A stretch of DNA of 64,000 bases, taken from Pseudomonas sp. SDI (lineage in GTDB: Bacteria > Pseudomonadota > Gammaproteobacteria > Pseudomonadales > Pseudomonadaceae). Shown one piece after another: positions 10,226 to 17,930 of the stretch; the stretch's first letter is position 1, and every line of letters begins with the position of its first letter. Made by a program: the position numbers and the translations under genes. The stretch covers positions 186,001 to 250,000 of the forward strand of contig NZ_QETK01000001.1 in the NCBI RefSeq assembly GCF_003105155.1. The letters run 5' to 3'. The notes under the pieces are model-generated. The model was given only the letters and a program-made list of their open reading frames with translations, made no database searches and was not told where the DNA came from.

Positions 10226-12217
10226 ATGACCGATACCTCCGCCACGCCCTTGCATTACGCCCAGATCGACTGGGACGAACAGGGCCGCCCGCATTCGCGG
10301 CAGTACGACGACATCTACTTCTCGAAAGAGCAGAGCCTGGCCGAAACCCAGCATGTGTTCATCGACCAGAACGACCTGCACCAGCGCTTTGCGGCCATGG
10401 CCGACGGCCAGTGCCTGGTGATCGGCGAGACCGGTTTCGGCACCGGGCTGAATTTTTTCTGTGCCTGGCGAGTATTCGCCGAATGCGCGCCGGCGGGGGC
10501 GCGGCTGCATTTTGTGAGTGTCGAAAAGTACCCGCTGACCCGCGCCGACCTGACCCGCGCACTGGCCCTGTGGCCAGAACTGGCGCCGTACAGCGCGCCG
10601 CTGCTGGCACAGTATGTAGCGGTGCACGAGGGCTTTCAGCAGTTCGTCTTCGAGCAGGGCCGGGTAACCTTGACGCTGATGATCGGCGATGCCCTGGAAC
10701 AATTGCCGCAACTGGATGCGGCGGTCGATGCGTGGTTCCTCGACGGCTTCGCACCGGCAAAGAACCCGGACATGTGGACCCCGGAACTGTTCGCACAGAT
10801 CGGCCGCTTGTCGGCACCAGGGGCAACCCTCGGCACCTTCACCAGCACCGGCTGGGTGCGCCGCGGTCTGGGCGCGGTGGGGTTCAAGGTGAAACGCATT
10901 CCCGGTATCGGTAAGAAATGGGAGATCTCTCGTGGGTTGTTTCTCGGCTGGCCGGAAGATCAGCCGCAGCCGCCCTCGCCGCCCTGGTACCAGCGCCCGG
11001 CGCCGCTCAGCGGGCCGCGTCAAGCACTGGTGATCGGCGCCGGCCTGGCCGGCTGCTCGACGGCGGCGAGCCTGGCCGCGCGCGGCTGGCAGGTGACGCT
11101 GCTGGAGCGGCATGCAGCGCCGGCGCGCGAAGCCTCGGGCAATCCGCAAGGGGTGCTGTACCTGAAGTTGTCTGCGCATGGTACCGCGCTGTCGCGGTTC
11201 ATCCTGAGTGGCTACGGCTACACCCGGCGCGTGTTGGAAGCGTTGCCGCGTGGGCGTGACTGGGATGATTGCGGGGTGCTGCAACTGGCCTTCGACGACA
11301 AGGAAGAGCAGCGCCAGGCGCGGCTGGCCGAGGCGTTCCCGGCGGAACTGCTGCAACGGCTGGATCGTGCCCAGGCCCAGGCCCAGGCCGGGGTGGCGCT
11401 GGCCAGTGGCGGATTGTTCTACCCGGAAGGTGGCTGGGTGCATCCGCCGGCATTGTGCGAGTGGCAGGCACGGCAGCCGAATGTGCGGCTGCTGACCCAT
11501 CATGAGGTGCTGGAGCTGCGCAAGGTCGAGGGGCTGTGGCAGGCCTGGGACGGCGAGCGCTTGCTGGCCAGCGCACCGCTGGTGGTGCTGGCCGGGGCCG
11601 CAGACATTCATCGCTTTGCGCCGTGTGCAGCGCTGCCGCTGAAGCGGATTCGCGGGCAGATCAGCCGCTTGCCGATGACCGACGCGAGCCAGGCGCTGGC
11701 CACCGTGGTCTGCGCCGAGGGCTATGTGGCACCACCGCGCCTCGGTGAGCATACGCTGGGGGCGAGTTTTGATTTCCACAGTACCGAGGTGACGCCAACC
11801 GTGGCCGAGCATGTCAGCAACCTTGGCTTGCTGGACGAGATTTCGCCGGACCTGGCTGAGCGGCTCGGGGCTGCCGGGCTGGACCCTCAGGCGTTGCAGG
11901 GACGCGCGGCGTTTCGCTGTACCAGTCCGGATTATTTACCGATGGTCGGACCGCTGGCGGATCGCCAGCGGTTTGCCGAGGCGTATGCGCTGCTGGCCAA
12001 GGATGCACGGCAGGTGCCTGATGTGGCTTGCCCATGGGTTGAGGGGCTCTATGTGAACAGTGGGCATGGATCGCGCGGGCTGATCACTGCGCCGTTGTCC
12101 GGCGAACTGATTGCCGCCTGGGTCAGCGGTGGGCCGTTGCCGGTGCCGTTGGCTGTGGCCCAGGCGTGCCATCCGAATCGGTTTATGTTGCGAGAGTTGA
12201 TTCGGGGTAAGAGGTAA
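10226..12217 (+). CDS. mnmC: Bifunctional tRNA mnm5s2U34 methyltransferase / FAD oxidoreductase MnmC
   Basis: A 663-aa two-domain enzyme that finishes the mnm5s2U modification at the wobble base of tRNAs. The N-terminal MnmC2/MnmD methyltransferase domain (about 1-240) has the SAM-binding segment GETGFGTGLNF, the catalytic-region DAWFLDGFAPAKNPDMW and the TFTSTGWVRRGL motif. The C-terminal MnmC1 FAD-dependent domain (about 265-663) starts with the dinucleotide-binding VIGAGLAGCSTA and ends with VNSGHGSRGLITAPL. The length fits the fused family form. Start ATG at 10226. Confidence 0.96.
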   Translation: MTDTSATPLHYAQIDWDEQGRPHSRQYDDIYFSKEQSLAETQHVFIDQNDLHQRFAAMADGQCLVIGETGFGTGLNFFCAWRVFAECAPAGARLHFVSVEKYPLTRADLTRALALWPELAPYSAPLLAQYVAVHEGFQQFVFEQGRVTLTLMIGDALEQLPQLDAAVDAWFLDGFAPAKNPDMWTPELFAQIGRLSAPGATLGTFTSTGWVRRGLGAVGFKVKRIPGIGKKWEISRGLFLGWPEDQPQPPSPPWYQRPAPLSGPRQALVIGAGLAGCSTAASLAARGWQVTLLERHAAPAREASGNPQGVLYLKLSAHGTALSRFILSGYGYTRRVLEALPRGRDWDDCGVLQLAFDDKEEQRQARLAEAFPAELLQRLDRAQAQAQAGVALASGGLFYPEGGWVHPPALCEWQARQPNVRLLTHHEVLELRKVEGLWQAWDGERLLASAPLVVLAGAADIHRFAPCAALPLKRIRGQISRLPMTDASQALATVVCAEGYVAPPRLGEHTLGASFDFHSTEVTPTVAEHVSNLGLLDEISPDLAERLGAAGLDPQALQGRAAFRCTSPDYLPMVGPLADRQRFAEAYALLAKDARQVPDVACPWVEGLYVNSGHGSRGLITAPLSGELIAAWVSGGPLPVPLAVAQACHPNRFMLRELIRGKR

Positions 12218-12220
12218 ACG

Positions 12221-12388
12221 TTGAGCGCTGGTTTATCTGGTGGGAGCCTGGCGGCGTTGAGCCGCCTGCTCAGCGCCTACCTGCTGAGCCCGCCGGAGCG
12301 CTTCAGTGACCAGCTGGAACACACGGCACAGATGGAAAGCGAGACCCGGGTGCCGACCGTCGACAGCCTGGTGGGGAACAAGCGCTAG
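12221..12388 (+). CDS. Putative 55-aa small protein, TTG start
   Basis: An open frame of 56 codons begins with TTG 3 nt after the mnmC stop, preceded by aagagg at suitable spacing inside the mnmC end. The predicted product starts MSAGLSGGSLAALSRLLSAY and ends with a charged stretch. No family is recognised. It could be a small translationally coupled protein or the remnant of a longer gene. Codon use is GC-rich at third positions, like its neighbours, which mildly favours coding. Confidence 0.35.
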   Translation: MSAGLSGGSLAALSRLLSAYLLSPPERFSDQLEHTAQMESETRVPTVDSLVGNKR

Positions 12389-12394
12389 TCACGG

Positions 12395-12435
12395 CCGCAG
12401 GAGGTTTCGCGTAGCATGTGCGAAACCTCCTGCGG
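12395..12435. repeat. Perfect 16-bp inverted repeat with 9-nt loop between mnmC region and yheU
   Basis: The arms ccgcaggaggtttcgc (12395-12410) and its exact complement (12420-12435) flank a 9-nt loop. No T-run follows, so a classical terminator is not supported. The left arm contains an aggagg Shine-Dalgarno-like core. The right arm lies directly before the yheU start region. Confidence 0.8.
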
Positions 12436-12451
12436 ACCGATGCCCTTACTT

Positions 12452-12679
12452 ATGCTGATTCCTTACGACCAACTCGAAGCCGAGACCCTGACCCGCCTGA
12501 TCGAGGACTTCGTCACCCGCGACGGCACCGACAACGGCGACGATACCCCGCTGGAAACCCGCGTACTGCGTGTGCGCCAAGCGTTGGCAAAAGGTCAGGC
12601 GTTTATCCTGTTCGACCTGGAAAGCCAGCAATGCCAATTGCTGGCCAAGCATGATGTACCGCGCGAACTGTTCGAGTAA
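12452..12679 (+). CDS. YheU family protein
   Basis: A 75-aa acidic protein matching the YheU (UPF0270) family: MLIPYDQLEAETLTRLIEDF at the start, VTRDGTDNGDDTPLETRVL in the middle. The start at 12452 gives the canonical MLIP N-terminus. ATG codons at 12416 and 12440 are also in frame and the latter is an alternative. No strong ribosome binding site precedes 12452, and a perfect stem-loop sits just upstream, so translation may depend on RNA structure. The stop codon abuts the stop of the convergent rsmI gene with no gap. The molecular function of YheU is unknown. Confidence 0.85.
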   Translation: MLIPYDQLEAETLTRLIEDFVTRDGTDNGDDTPLETRVLRVRQALAKGQAFILFDLESQQCQLLAKHDVPRELFE

Positions 12680-12865
12680 TCAGGCGTCTTCGGGTTTGCC
12701 GCGCAGTGCGACGATGCGGTGATAAACCTCAGCGCGGTGCACCTGGATATCCCGGGGGGCGCTGATACCGAAACGGACCGTATTGCCGTCCACCTCCAGT
12801 ACCTGAACCTTGATGTTGTCGTCGATGGCGATGATCTCGCCGATTTCGCGTCCTATGACCAGCAT
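12680..12865 (-). CDS. rsmI: CsrA/Rsm family RNA-binding regulator, RsmI type
   Basis: A 61-aa CsrA-family homodimeric RNA-binding protein that controls translation by binding GGA motifs near ribosome binding sites. It starts MLVIGREIGEIIAI rather than the MLILTRRVGE of RsmA/RsmE, and keeps the conserved VRFGISAPRDIQVHRAEVY region with the key Arg of the binding surface. The MLVIGR start and the location next to yheU and the short-chain dehydrogenase correspond to the third P. putida paralog, RsmI. The paralog assignment is by sequence type and gene order from memory. The start at 12865 matches the family; an upstream extension is not credible. Confidence 0.88.
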   Translation of the reverse strand: MLVIGREIGEIIAIDDNIKVQVLEVDGNTVRFGISAPRDIQVHRAEVYHRIVALRGKPEDA

Positions 12866-12999
12866 CTTCGAATCCTCCACAGACAGGGGAAACGGCAGAC
12901 TGCGCCTGGAGTAGGATGGCAGCAATGGGCTTTGGGATAATTAGACTTTTCCTACTTTTCGCGGGGAACTTGCCTACAAAATACTGTGGCCAGGCACCC

Positions 13000-13031
13000 C
13001 CTGTAGGCGCTGGCTTGCCTGCGCCTACAGG
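13000..13031. repeat. REP-like palindrome
   Basis: An 11-bp inverted repeat (cctgtaggcgc / gcgcctacagg) around a 10-nt loop (tggcttgcct), in the gap between rsmI and ynfA. The same core recurs at 50742-50806, marking it as a member of the genome's REP family. Confidence 0.7.
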
Positions 13032-13043
13032 CGTTACGCTGTT

Positions 13044-13373
13044 TCATTGCTGCAAGCGCGGCCCCAGCATGAGCACCGTCGCACCGAGCACGCACAACGC
13101 CGCCCCCAGCCAGTCGCTGCCCAGCGGCCTGGCCTTCTCCACCAGCGCCAGCCACAGCAACGAGGTGACGATATAGATGCCGCCATACGCCGCATACGCC
13201 CGCCCGGCATAGGCCGCCTCGACCCGCGTCAGGATCAGTCCGAACAGCGTCAGGCTGAGCAGCGCCGGGACGATCCACCAGGCGCTCTTGCCCAGCCGCA
13301 ACCACAGGTAGAAGGCATAGCAGCCGCCAATCTCGAACAGCGCCGCAAGAAAGAACCAAACGTAATTGACCAT
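13044..13373 (-). CDS. YnfA family (UPF0060) inner-membrane protein
   Basis: A 109-aa protein with four predicted membrane helices, matching the YnfA/UPF0060 family ([21 protein letters not shown] near the start, [14 protein letters not shown] in the middle, [13 protein letters not shown] at the end). The fold resembles small multidrug resistance transporters, and some homologs have been reported to export quaternary ammonium compounds; this is family knowledge, not tested here. It is the next gene on the minus strand downstream of the short-chain dehydrogenase with a 51-nt gap, and may share its transcript. Confidence 0.9.
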   Translation of the reverse strand: MVNYVWFFLAALFEIGGCYAFYLWLRLGKSAWWIVPALLSLTLFGLILTRVEAAYAGRAYAAYGGIYIVTSLLWLALVEKARPLGSDWLGAALCVLGATVLMLGPRLQQ

Positions 13374-13424
13374 GCCATACCCCTGGCGCTGCGCAAAAGC
13401 GCCAAGGATACCCCAGGCACCACG

Positions 13425-14240
13425 CTATGCCTGCGCCGGCTTGCCCTTGGCACGCATTTTTTCGGCCATGTTCGCCATCTCGTCGTAGAGCGCCTGCGGG
13501 TTGTGCTGCTTGAGCTGCCAGGCCATCCGCCCCTGCTCGTGCGGGAGAATCATGAACGCCCCGGCGGCCACCTGCTGGTAGATGTAATCGGCAATCTCGC
13601 TGGCACTGATCGGCGAGCTTTCCAGCAGCTTGCCGACCTGCGCCTTCATCGCCGGGGTGGGGCCACGGAACGAGTCGAGCAGGTTGGTCTGGAAGAACGA
13701 CGGGCACACCACATGCACCGCCACTTCCTGCTGCCGTAATTCCACCAGCAGGCTTTCCGACAACGCCACCACACCGGCCTTGGCCACGTTGTAGTTGCTC
13801 ATCGCCGGGCCCTGCATCAACGCGGCCATGGAAGCGATGTTGATGATCCGCCCCTTGCTGCGTTGCAACTGCGGCAGAAACGCCTTGCAGCCCTTGACCA
13901 CGCCCATCAGGTTGATTGCGATCTGCCAGTCCCAATCCTCCAGCGACAGCTCGGCGAAGAACCCGCCCGAGGCGACCCCAGCGTTATTGACGATCACATC
14001 GACACCGCCAAGCTTCTCTTCGCAGGCCTGGGCCAGGGCGGTGAGCTGACTGTAGTCGCGCACGTCGCAGCGCTGCGTGAAGCCGTCGCCGCCGGCCTGG
14101 CGGACCAGCGCCAGGGTTTCCTTGAGGCCGGCTTCGTTGACGTCGCTGAGCGCCAGTTGCCAGCCTTCGCGGGCCCAGCGCAGGGCAATTTCCCGGCCCA
14201 GGCCGGAACCGGCGCCAGTGATCATCATGCGGTTTTGCAT
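13425..14240 (-). CDS. Short-chain dehydrogenase/reductase (SDR family oxidoreductase)
   Basis: A 271-aa classical SDR. The cofactor motif TGAGSGLGREIA is at the N-terminus, NNAG follows at about residue 87, and the catalytic Ser with YNVAK (YxxxK) lies near 151-155. The start at 14240 (MQNRMMITGAG) places the glycine motif at the usual distance from the N-terminus. NAD(P)-dependent oxidation or reduction of an alcohol or ketone is expected; the substrate cannot be told. The C-terminal part (about 230-271) is Lys- and Gln-rich and longer than minimal SDRs. Confidence 0.9.
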   Translation of the reverse strand: MQNRMMITGAGSGLGREIALRWAREGWQLALSDVNEAGLKETLALVRQAGGDGFTQRCDVRDYSQLTALAQACEEKLGGVDVIVNNAGVASGGFFAELSLEDWDWQIAINLMGVVKGCKAFLPQLQRSKGRIINIASMAALMQGPAMSNYNVAKAGVVALSESLLVELRQQEVAVHVVCPSFFQTNLLDSFRGPTPAMKAQVGKLLESSPISASEIADYIYQQVAAGAFMILPHEQGRMAWQLKQHNPQALYDEMANMAEKMRAKGKPAQA

Positions 14241-14436
14241 AGCGGGATGCCTTGTTCTGCCTTGTAGGTGAAGGCCAGTGTAGCGAAGGCGATCCGCAGC
14301 CCCACGCTGTATCAGGATGCTGAATGGCGCAGGCAAACAATCGATAAAACTTTCCGCCCTACGCCGCGGTCGGAACTACAAGCGGACATGATTCCCCATG
14401 ACCGAACAGCTCCCTCTCGCCATATAGGACTTTGCC

Positions 14437-14589
14437 ATGGGCACCCTACTCATCATCATCCTGATTCTGCTGTTGATTGGTGGCTTGCCGGTATTCCCCC
14501 ACTCCCGAAGCTGGGGTTACGGGCCATCGGGGATCATCGGTACGGTGTTGATCATCCTGCTGATCCTGTTGTTGCTCGGCAAGATATGA
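14437..14589 (+). CDS. DUF3309 family small membrane protein
   Basis: A 50-aa protein starting MGTLLIIILILLLIGGLPVF with a short polar middle (PHSRSWGYGPSG) and a second hydrophobic segment (IIGTVLIILLILLLLG). This two-helix pattern with the central WGYGPSG motif is characteristic of DUF3309. A ribosome binding site (taggac) precedes the ATG. It is probably an inner-membrane protein; the function is unknown. It is immediately followed by a large heptamer-based palindrome that separates it from actP. Confidence 0.88.
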   Translation: MGTLLIIILILLLIGGLPVFPHSRSWGYGPSGIIGTVLIILLILLLLGKI

Positions 14590-14591
14590 AA

Positions 14592-14690
14592 AAGCAGCTG
14601 CAAGCCTCTAGCTGCAAGCGCCAAGCCGATCGGCTTGGCGCTTGAGACTAGCGCTTGCAGCTGCTTCTTCTTGCAGCTTGCAGCTTATAG
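14592..14690. repeat. Heptamer-based inverted repeat with 30-bp perfect palindrome core
   Basis: An intergenic element built from 7-nt units of the type gctgcaa/ttgcagc. The centre (14615-14644) is a 30-bp perfect palindrome without a loop. Outer arms aagcagctgcaag (14592-14604) and its complement (14654-14666) extend it. Further ttgcagc units follow to about 14690. It sits between converging genes (DUF3309 and actP), where it may also act as a bidirectional transcription stop. A related element lies at 33291-33381. Confidence 0.75.
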
Positions 14691-14695
14691 CTGCC

Positions 14696-16354
14696 TCAAT
14701 GACTCACTGCACCGCTGGCGCCCAGGCCGGTTTGCGAACGAACGAACTGCGGGAAGAACAGCGCACGTTCCTCGTCAGCCGCTTTCGACTTGTCAGTGAT
14801 CGAGAAGAACCAGATCCCGACGAACGCAATCAGCATCGAGAACAGCGCCGGGTACTCGTACGGGTAGATGGCTTTCTCGTGACCGAGGATCTGCACCCAG
14901 ATGGTCGGGCCCAACACCATCAGCGTCACGGCACTGACCAGGCCCATCCAGCCACCAATCATCGCCCCGCGGGTGGTCAGCTTCTTCCAGTACATCGAGA
15001 GCAGCAGTACCGGGAAGTTGCAACTGGCCGCAATCGAGAACGCCAGGCCAACCATGAAGGCGATGTTCTGGCTTTCGAAGAGGATACCCAGGCCGATGGC
15101 CAGCACTGCCAGGGCAATGGTGGTGATCTTCGACACGCGGATTTCGTCCTTGTCGTTGACCTTGCCTTTGCGCCAGACGCTGGCATACAGGTCATGCGAC
15201 ACCGCCGATGCACCGGCCAGGGTCAGGCCGGCAACCACGGCAAGGATGGTGGCGAAGGCCACTGCCGAGATGAAGCCGAGGAAGATGCTGCCACCCACCG
15301 CATTGGCCAGGTGCACCGCCGCCATGTTGTTGCCACCCAACAGGGCGCCAGCGGCGTCCTTGAACGCAGGGTTGGTGCTGACCAGCAGGATCGCGCCGAA
15401 GCCGATGATGAAGGTCAGGATGTAGAAGTAACCGATGAAGCCAGTGGCATACAGCACGCTCTTGCGCGCTTCCTTGGCGTCGCTCACGGTGAAGAAGCGC
15501 ATCAGGATGTGCGGCAGGCCAGCGGTACCGAACATCAGCGCCAGGCCGAGCGAGAACGCCGAGATCGGGTCTTTCACCAGGCCACCCGGGCTCATGATCG
15601 CGTCACCTTTCGGGTGAACCTTGATCGCCTCGGAGAACAGCAGGTTGAAGTCGAAGTTGACGTGTTTCATCACCATCAGCGCCATGAAGCTGGCACCGGA
15701 GAGCAGCAGCACGGCCTTGATGATCTGTACCCAGGTGGTTGCGAGCATGCCGCCGAACAGCACGTACATGCACATCAGGATGCCCACCAGGATGACCGCC
15801 ACATGGTAGTCGAGGCCGAACAGCAGCTGGATCAGCTTGCCGGCACCGACCATCTGCGCGATCAGGTAGAAGGCCACCACCACCAGCGAACCGGAGGCCG
15901 ACAGGGTGCGGATTTCTTTCTGGCCGAGGCGATACGAGGCCACGTCGGCGAAGGTGTATTTGCCAAGGTTACGCAGGCGCTCGGCGATCAGGAACAGAAT
16001 GATCGGCCAGCCGACGAGGAAGCCGATCGAGTAGATCAGGCCGTCGTAGCCAGAGGTGAACACCAGCGCGGAAATACCCAGGAAGGACGCGGCCGACATG
16101 TAGTCGCCGGCAATCGCCAGGCCGTTCTGGAAGCCGGTAATGCGCCCGCCGGCGGCGTAGTAGTCGGACGCCGAGTTGTTGCGCTTGGACGCCCAGTAGG
16201 TGATGCACAGGGTCGCGCCGACGAAGGCGACGAACATGAGGATCGCGGCGATGTTCAGCGGTTGTTTGTGGACCTCGCCGGTCAGGGCGTCGGCGGCCCA
16301 GACGGCCGGCGCAAAGGCGCCGATGGCCAGTGTTGCGAGTAGGCGCCGGATCAT
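14696..16354 (-). CDS. actP: Cation/acetate symporter ActP
   Basis: A 552-aa sodium:solute symporter (SSS family) with an N-terminal signal-like hydrophobic segment ending AVWAA and about 13 membrane helices. Family landmarks are the [29 protein letters not shown] segment in the first third and the [15 protein letters not shown] segment mid-protein. It imports acetate and related short carboxylates with a cation. It overlaps the upstream DUF485 gene by 4 nt, so the two are translationally coupled, as in other actP operons. No acs gene is adjacent here. Confidence 0.95.
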   Translation of the reverse strand: MIRRLLATLAIGAFAPAVWAADALTGEVHKQPLNIAAILMFVAFVGATLCITYWASKRNNSASDYYAAGGRITGFQNGLAIAGDYMSAASFLGISALVFTSGYDGLIYSIGFLVGWPIILFLIAERLRNLGKYTFADVASYRLGQKEIRTLSASGSLVVVAFYLIAQMVGAGKLIQLLFGLDYHVAVILVGILMCMYVLFGGMLATTWVQIIKAVLLLSGASFMALMVMKHVNFDFNLLFSEAIKVHPKGDAIMSPGGLVKDPISAFSLGLALMFGTAGLPHILMRFFTVSDAKEARKSVLYATGFIGYFYILTFIIGFGAILLVSTNPAFKDAAGALLGGNNMAAVHLANAVGGSIFLGFISAVAFATILAVVAGLTLAGASAVSHDLYASVWRKGKVNDKDEIRVSKITTIALAVLAIGLGILFESQNIAFMVGLAFSIAASCNFPVLLLSMYWKKLTTRGAMIGGWMGLVSAVTLMVLGPTIWVQILGHEKAIYPYEYPALFSMLIAFVGIWFFSITDKSKAADEERALFFPQFVRSQTGLGASGAVSH

Positions 16355-16662
16355 TGCTGAGCCTCCTTCAGGATCGCGTTGTTCAGCTCGTCGAATTCAC
16401 CGTTGGCGCGACGTACATAGATCGCGGTAAGCACGAAGGCCGAAAGGATCAGACCGACACCGAGGGGGATGCCCCAGGTGATCGAAGAGGTCGCGCTGAG
16501 TTTGGCACCGAGGATTTGTGGTCCGTAGGCGATCAGCAGAATGAAACCGGAGTAGAGCCCCAGCATGATCGCCGAAAGAATCCAGGCGAATCGTTCCCTT
16601 TTTGTTACCAGCTCCTTGAACCGAGGGCTGTTTTGTATCGATAGATAAATGCTGTCGTTCAT
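16351..16662 (-). CDS. DUF485 inner-membrane protein (YjcH-like), ActP partner
   Basis: A 103-aa protein with two membrane helices (about 26-48 and 60-83) of the DUF485 family, which is almost always encoded just upstream of actP-type acetate permeases. The conserved N-terminal segment ([19 protein letters not shown]) is present. Its stop overlaps the actP start. A perfect AANAANAA catabolite-repression (Hfq/Crc) motif overlaps its start codon (16662-16669 on the minus strand), which suggests that translation of the pair is repressed when preferred carbon sources are available. This regulation is inferred from the motif and the known behaviour of acetate genes in Pseudomonas. Confidence 0.9.
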   Translation of the reverse strand: MNDSIYLSIQNSPRFKELVTKRERFAWILSAIMLGLYSGFILLIAYGPQILGAKLSATSSITWGIPLGVGLILSAFVLTAIYVRRANGEFDELNNAILKEAQQ

Positions 16663-16669
16663 TGTTTTT
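16662..16669 (-). promoter_or_regulatory. Candidate Hfq/Crc (CA motif) site at the DUF485 start
   Basis: On the minus strand the sequence gaggacaaaaacaatg contains aaaaacaa, an exact AANAANAA match between the Shine-Dalgarno (gagga) and the start codon. Placement over the translation start is the typical position for Crc/Hfq repression in pseudomonads. It is a motif-only call. Confidence 0.45.
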
Positions 16670-16793
16670 GTCCTCGCAGCACAGATTAGGTAGTACCCAC
16701 CGCCACTTTATGCTTGCTTCGGACGCACTCCAGACGACCTTAGTCTTAGATGTAAAACTCTTTTGCAGAAGCGGTAACAGCCCTGAACGACAA

Positions 16794-16825
16794 GGGCCGC
16801 ACGCCTGTTTGCAAGCGTGCGGCCC
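16794..16825 (-). terminator. Terminator hairpin after the betaine-binding protein gene
   Basis: An 11-bp GC-rich perfect stem (gggccgcacgc with its complement) and a 10-nt loop lie about 30 nt beyond the stop of the minus-strand gene at 16856. On that strand it is followed by ttgtcgtt, a weak T-tract. Confidence 0.6.
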
Positions 16826-16855
16826 CAGAAGGTGCGAGATAGAGGCTTCAGGCCA

Positions 16856-17704
16856 TTATTTGCCGGTCCACTCGGCGACGCGCTCGGGGTGTTTGGCGAC
16901 CCAGTCCTTGGCGGCGGCGTCGGGCTTGGCGCCCTCTTGAATGGCCAACATGACCTCGCCGATTTCGTCTTTCGACTGCCAGGCGAACTTTTTCAGGAAC
17001 GCCGCCACTTCCGGCGCCTTCGCGCTCAGCGCCTTACTGCCAATGTTGTTGACGGTTTCGGCAGCGCCGTAGACGCCTTTCGGGTCATCGAGGAAGCGCA
17101 GTTTCCACTTGGCGAACATCCAGTGCGGCACCCAACCGGTCACGGCAATCGACTGCTGCTTGGCGTAGGCACGGCCCAGTTCGGCGGTCATTGCCGCGCC
17201 GGAACTGGCTTGCAGTTTGTAGCCGGTCAGGTCGTAGTCCTTGATCGCCTGATCGGTCTTGAGCATGACCCCGGAGCCGGCGTCGATGCCGACGATCTTT
17301 TTCTTGAAACTGTCGTCGGTCTTCAGGTCGGCCAGCGATTGCGCCTTGACGTACTCGGGCACGATCAGACCAATCTTGGCGTCCTTGAAGTTGGGCCCGT
17401 AGTCGACCACGTTGTCTTTATTCTTGGCCCAATATTCGCCGTGGGTGACCGGCAGCCAGGCCGAGAGCATGGCGTCGAGTTTGCCGGTGGCCACGCCCTG
17501 CCACATGATCCCGGTGGCAACCGGCATCAGCTTGACGTCGTAGCCGAGCTTTTGCTTGATGACTTCGGCAGCGACATGCGTCGTCGCCACACTGTCGGAC
17601 CAGCCATCGACATAGCCGATGCTCACTTCCTTGGCCATCGCCTGCAGGGCGCCCATTGCCAGTACCAGAGCGGTGCCCGCCCCCAGGAGTCGTCGCATTT
17701 TCAT
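16856..17704 (-). CDS. Glycine betaine/choline-type ABC transporter substrate-binding protein
   Basis: A 282-aa periplasmic binding protein of the OpuAC/ProX class. It has a signal peptide (MKMRRLLGAGTALVLAMGALQAMA) and the ligand-cage region typical of quaternary amine binders (GYVDGWSDSVATTHVAAEV, then WLPVTHGEYWAK and GWVPHWMFAKWKLRFLDDP, with several Trp residues). The ATG at 17704 follows a gagggg ribosome binding site; a TTG one codon upstream is possible but unnecessary. No permease or ATPase gene is adjacent in the window, so it probably feeds a transporter core encoded elsewhere, as known for Cbc-type orphan binding proteins in Pseudomonas. The ligand is not proven. Confidence 0.88.
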   Translation of the reverse strand: MKMRRLLGAGTALVLAMGALQAMAKEVSIGYVDGWSDSVATTHVAAEVIKQKLGYDVKLMPVATGIMWQGVATGKLDAMLSAWLPVTHGEYWAKNKDNVVDYGPNFKDAKIGLIVPEYVKAQSLADLKTDDSFKKKIVGIDAGSGVMLKTDQAIKDYDLTGYKLQASSGAAMTAELGRAYAKQQSIAVTGWVPHWMFAKWKLRFLDDPKGVYGAAETVNNIGSKALSAKAPEVAAFLKKFAWQSKDEIGEVMLAIQEGAKPDAAAKDWVAKHPERVAEWTGK

Positions 17705-17930
17705 CAAAGCTTCCCCTCGTCACGTCACGGAACCTGCATCATCGGCCGCAGGCGTCGCCGAACCTGCTCTGGCAGCGACCTCGAAACATCGAGAAACGAC
17801 ATCACCTTGCCAGCAGGGCCCGAGGCGCCGGGCGCTACCGCCGCCTCCGCCCGAACTTTGCATGCCAAGGCTTTAGCTGGCGGGATTTGCAGGTAGTATT
17901 GGCGGCTTTGTTCCTGCACCGGTTGGTTCC

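Noticed and set aside
12395..12435. Rho-independent terminator for mnmC
   Set aside because: A perfect stem is present but no T-run follows on either strand.
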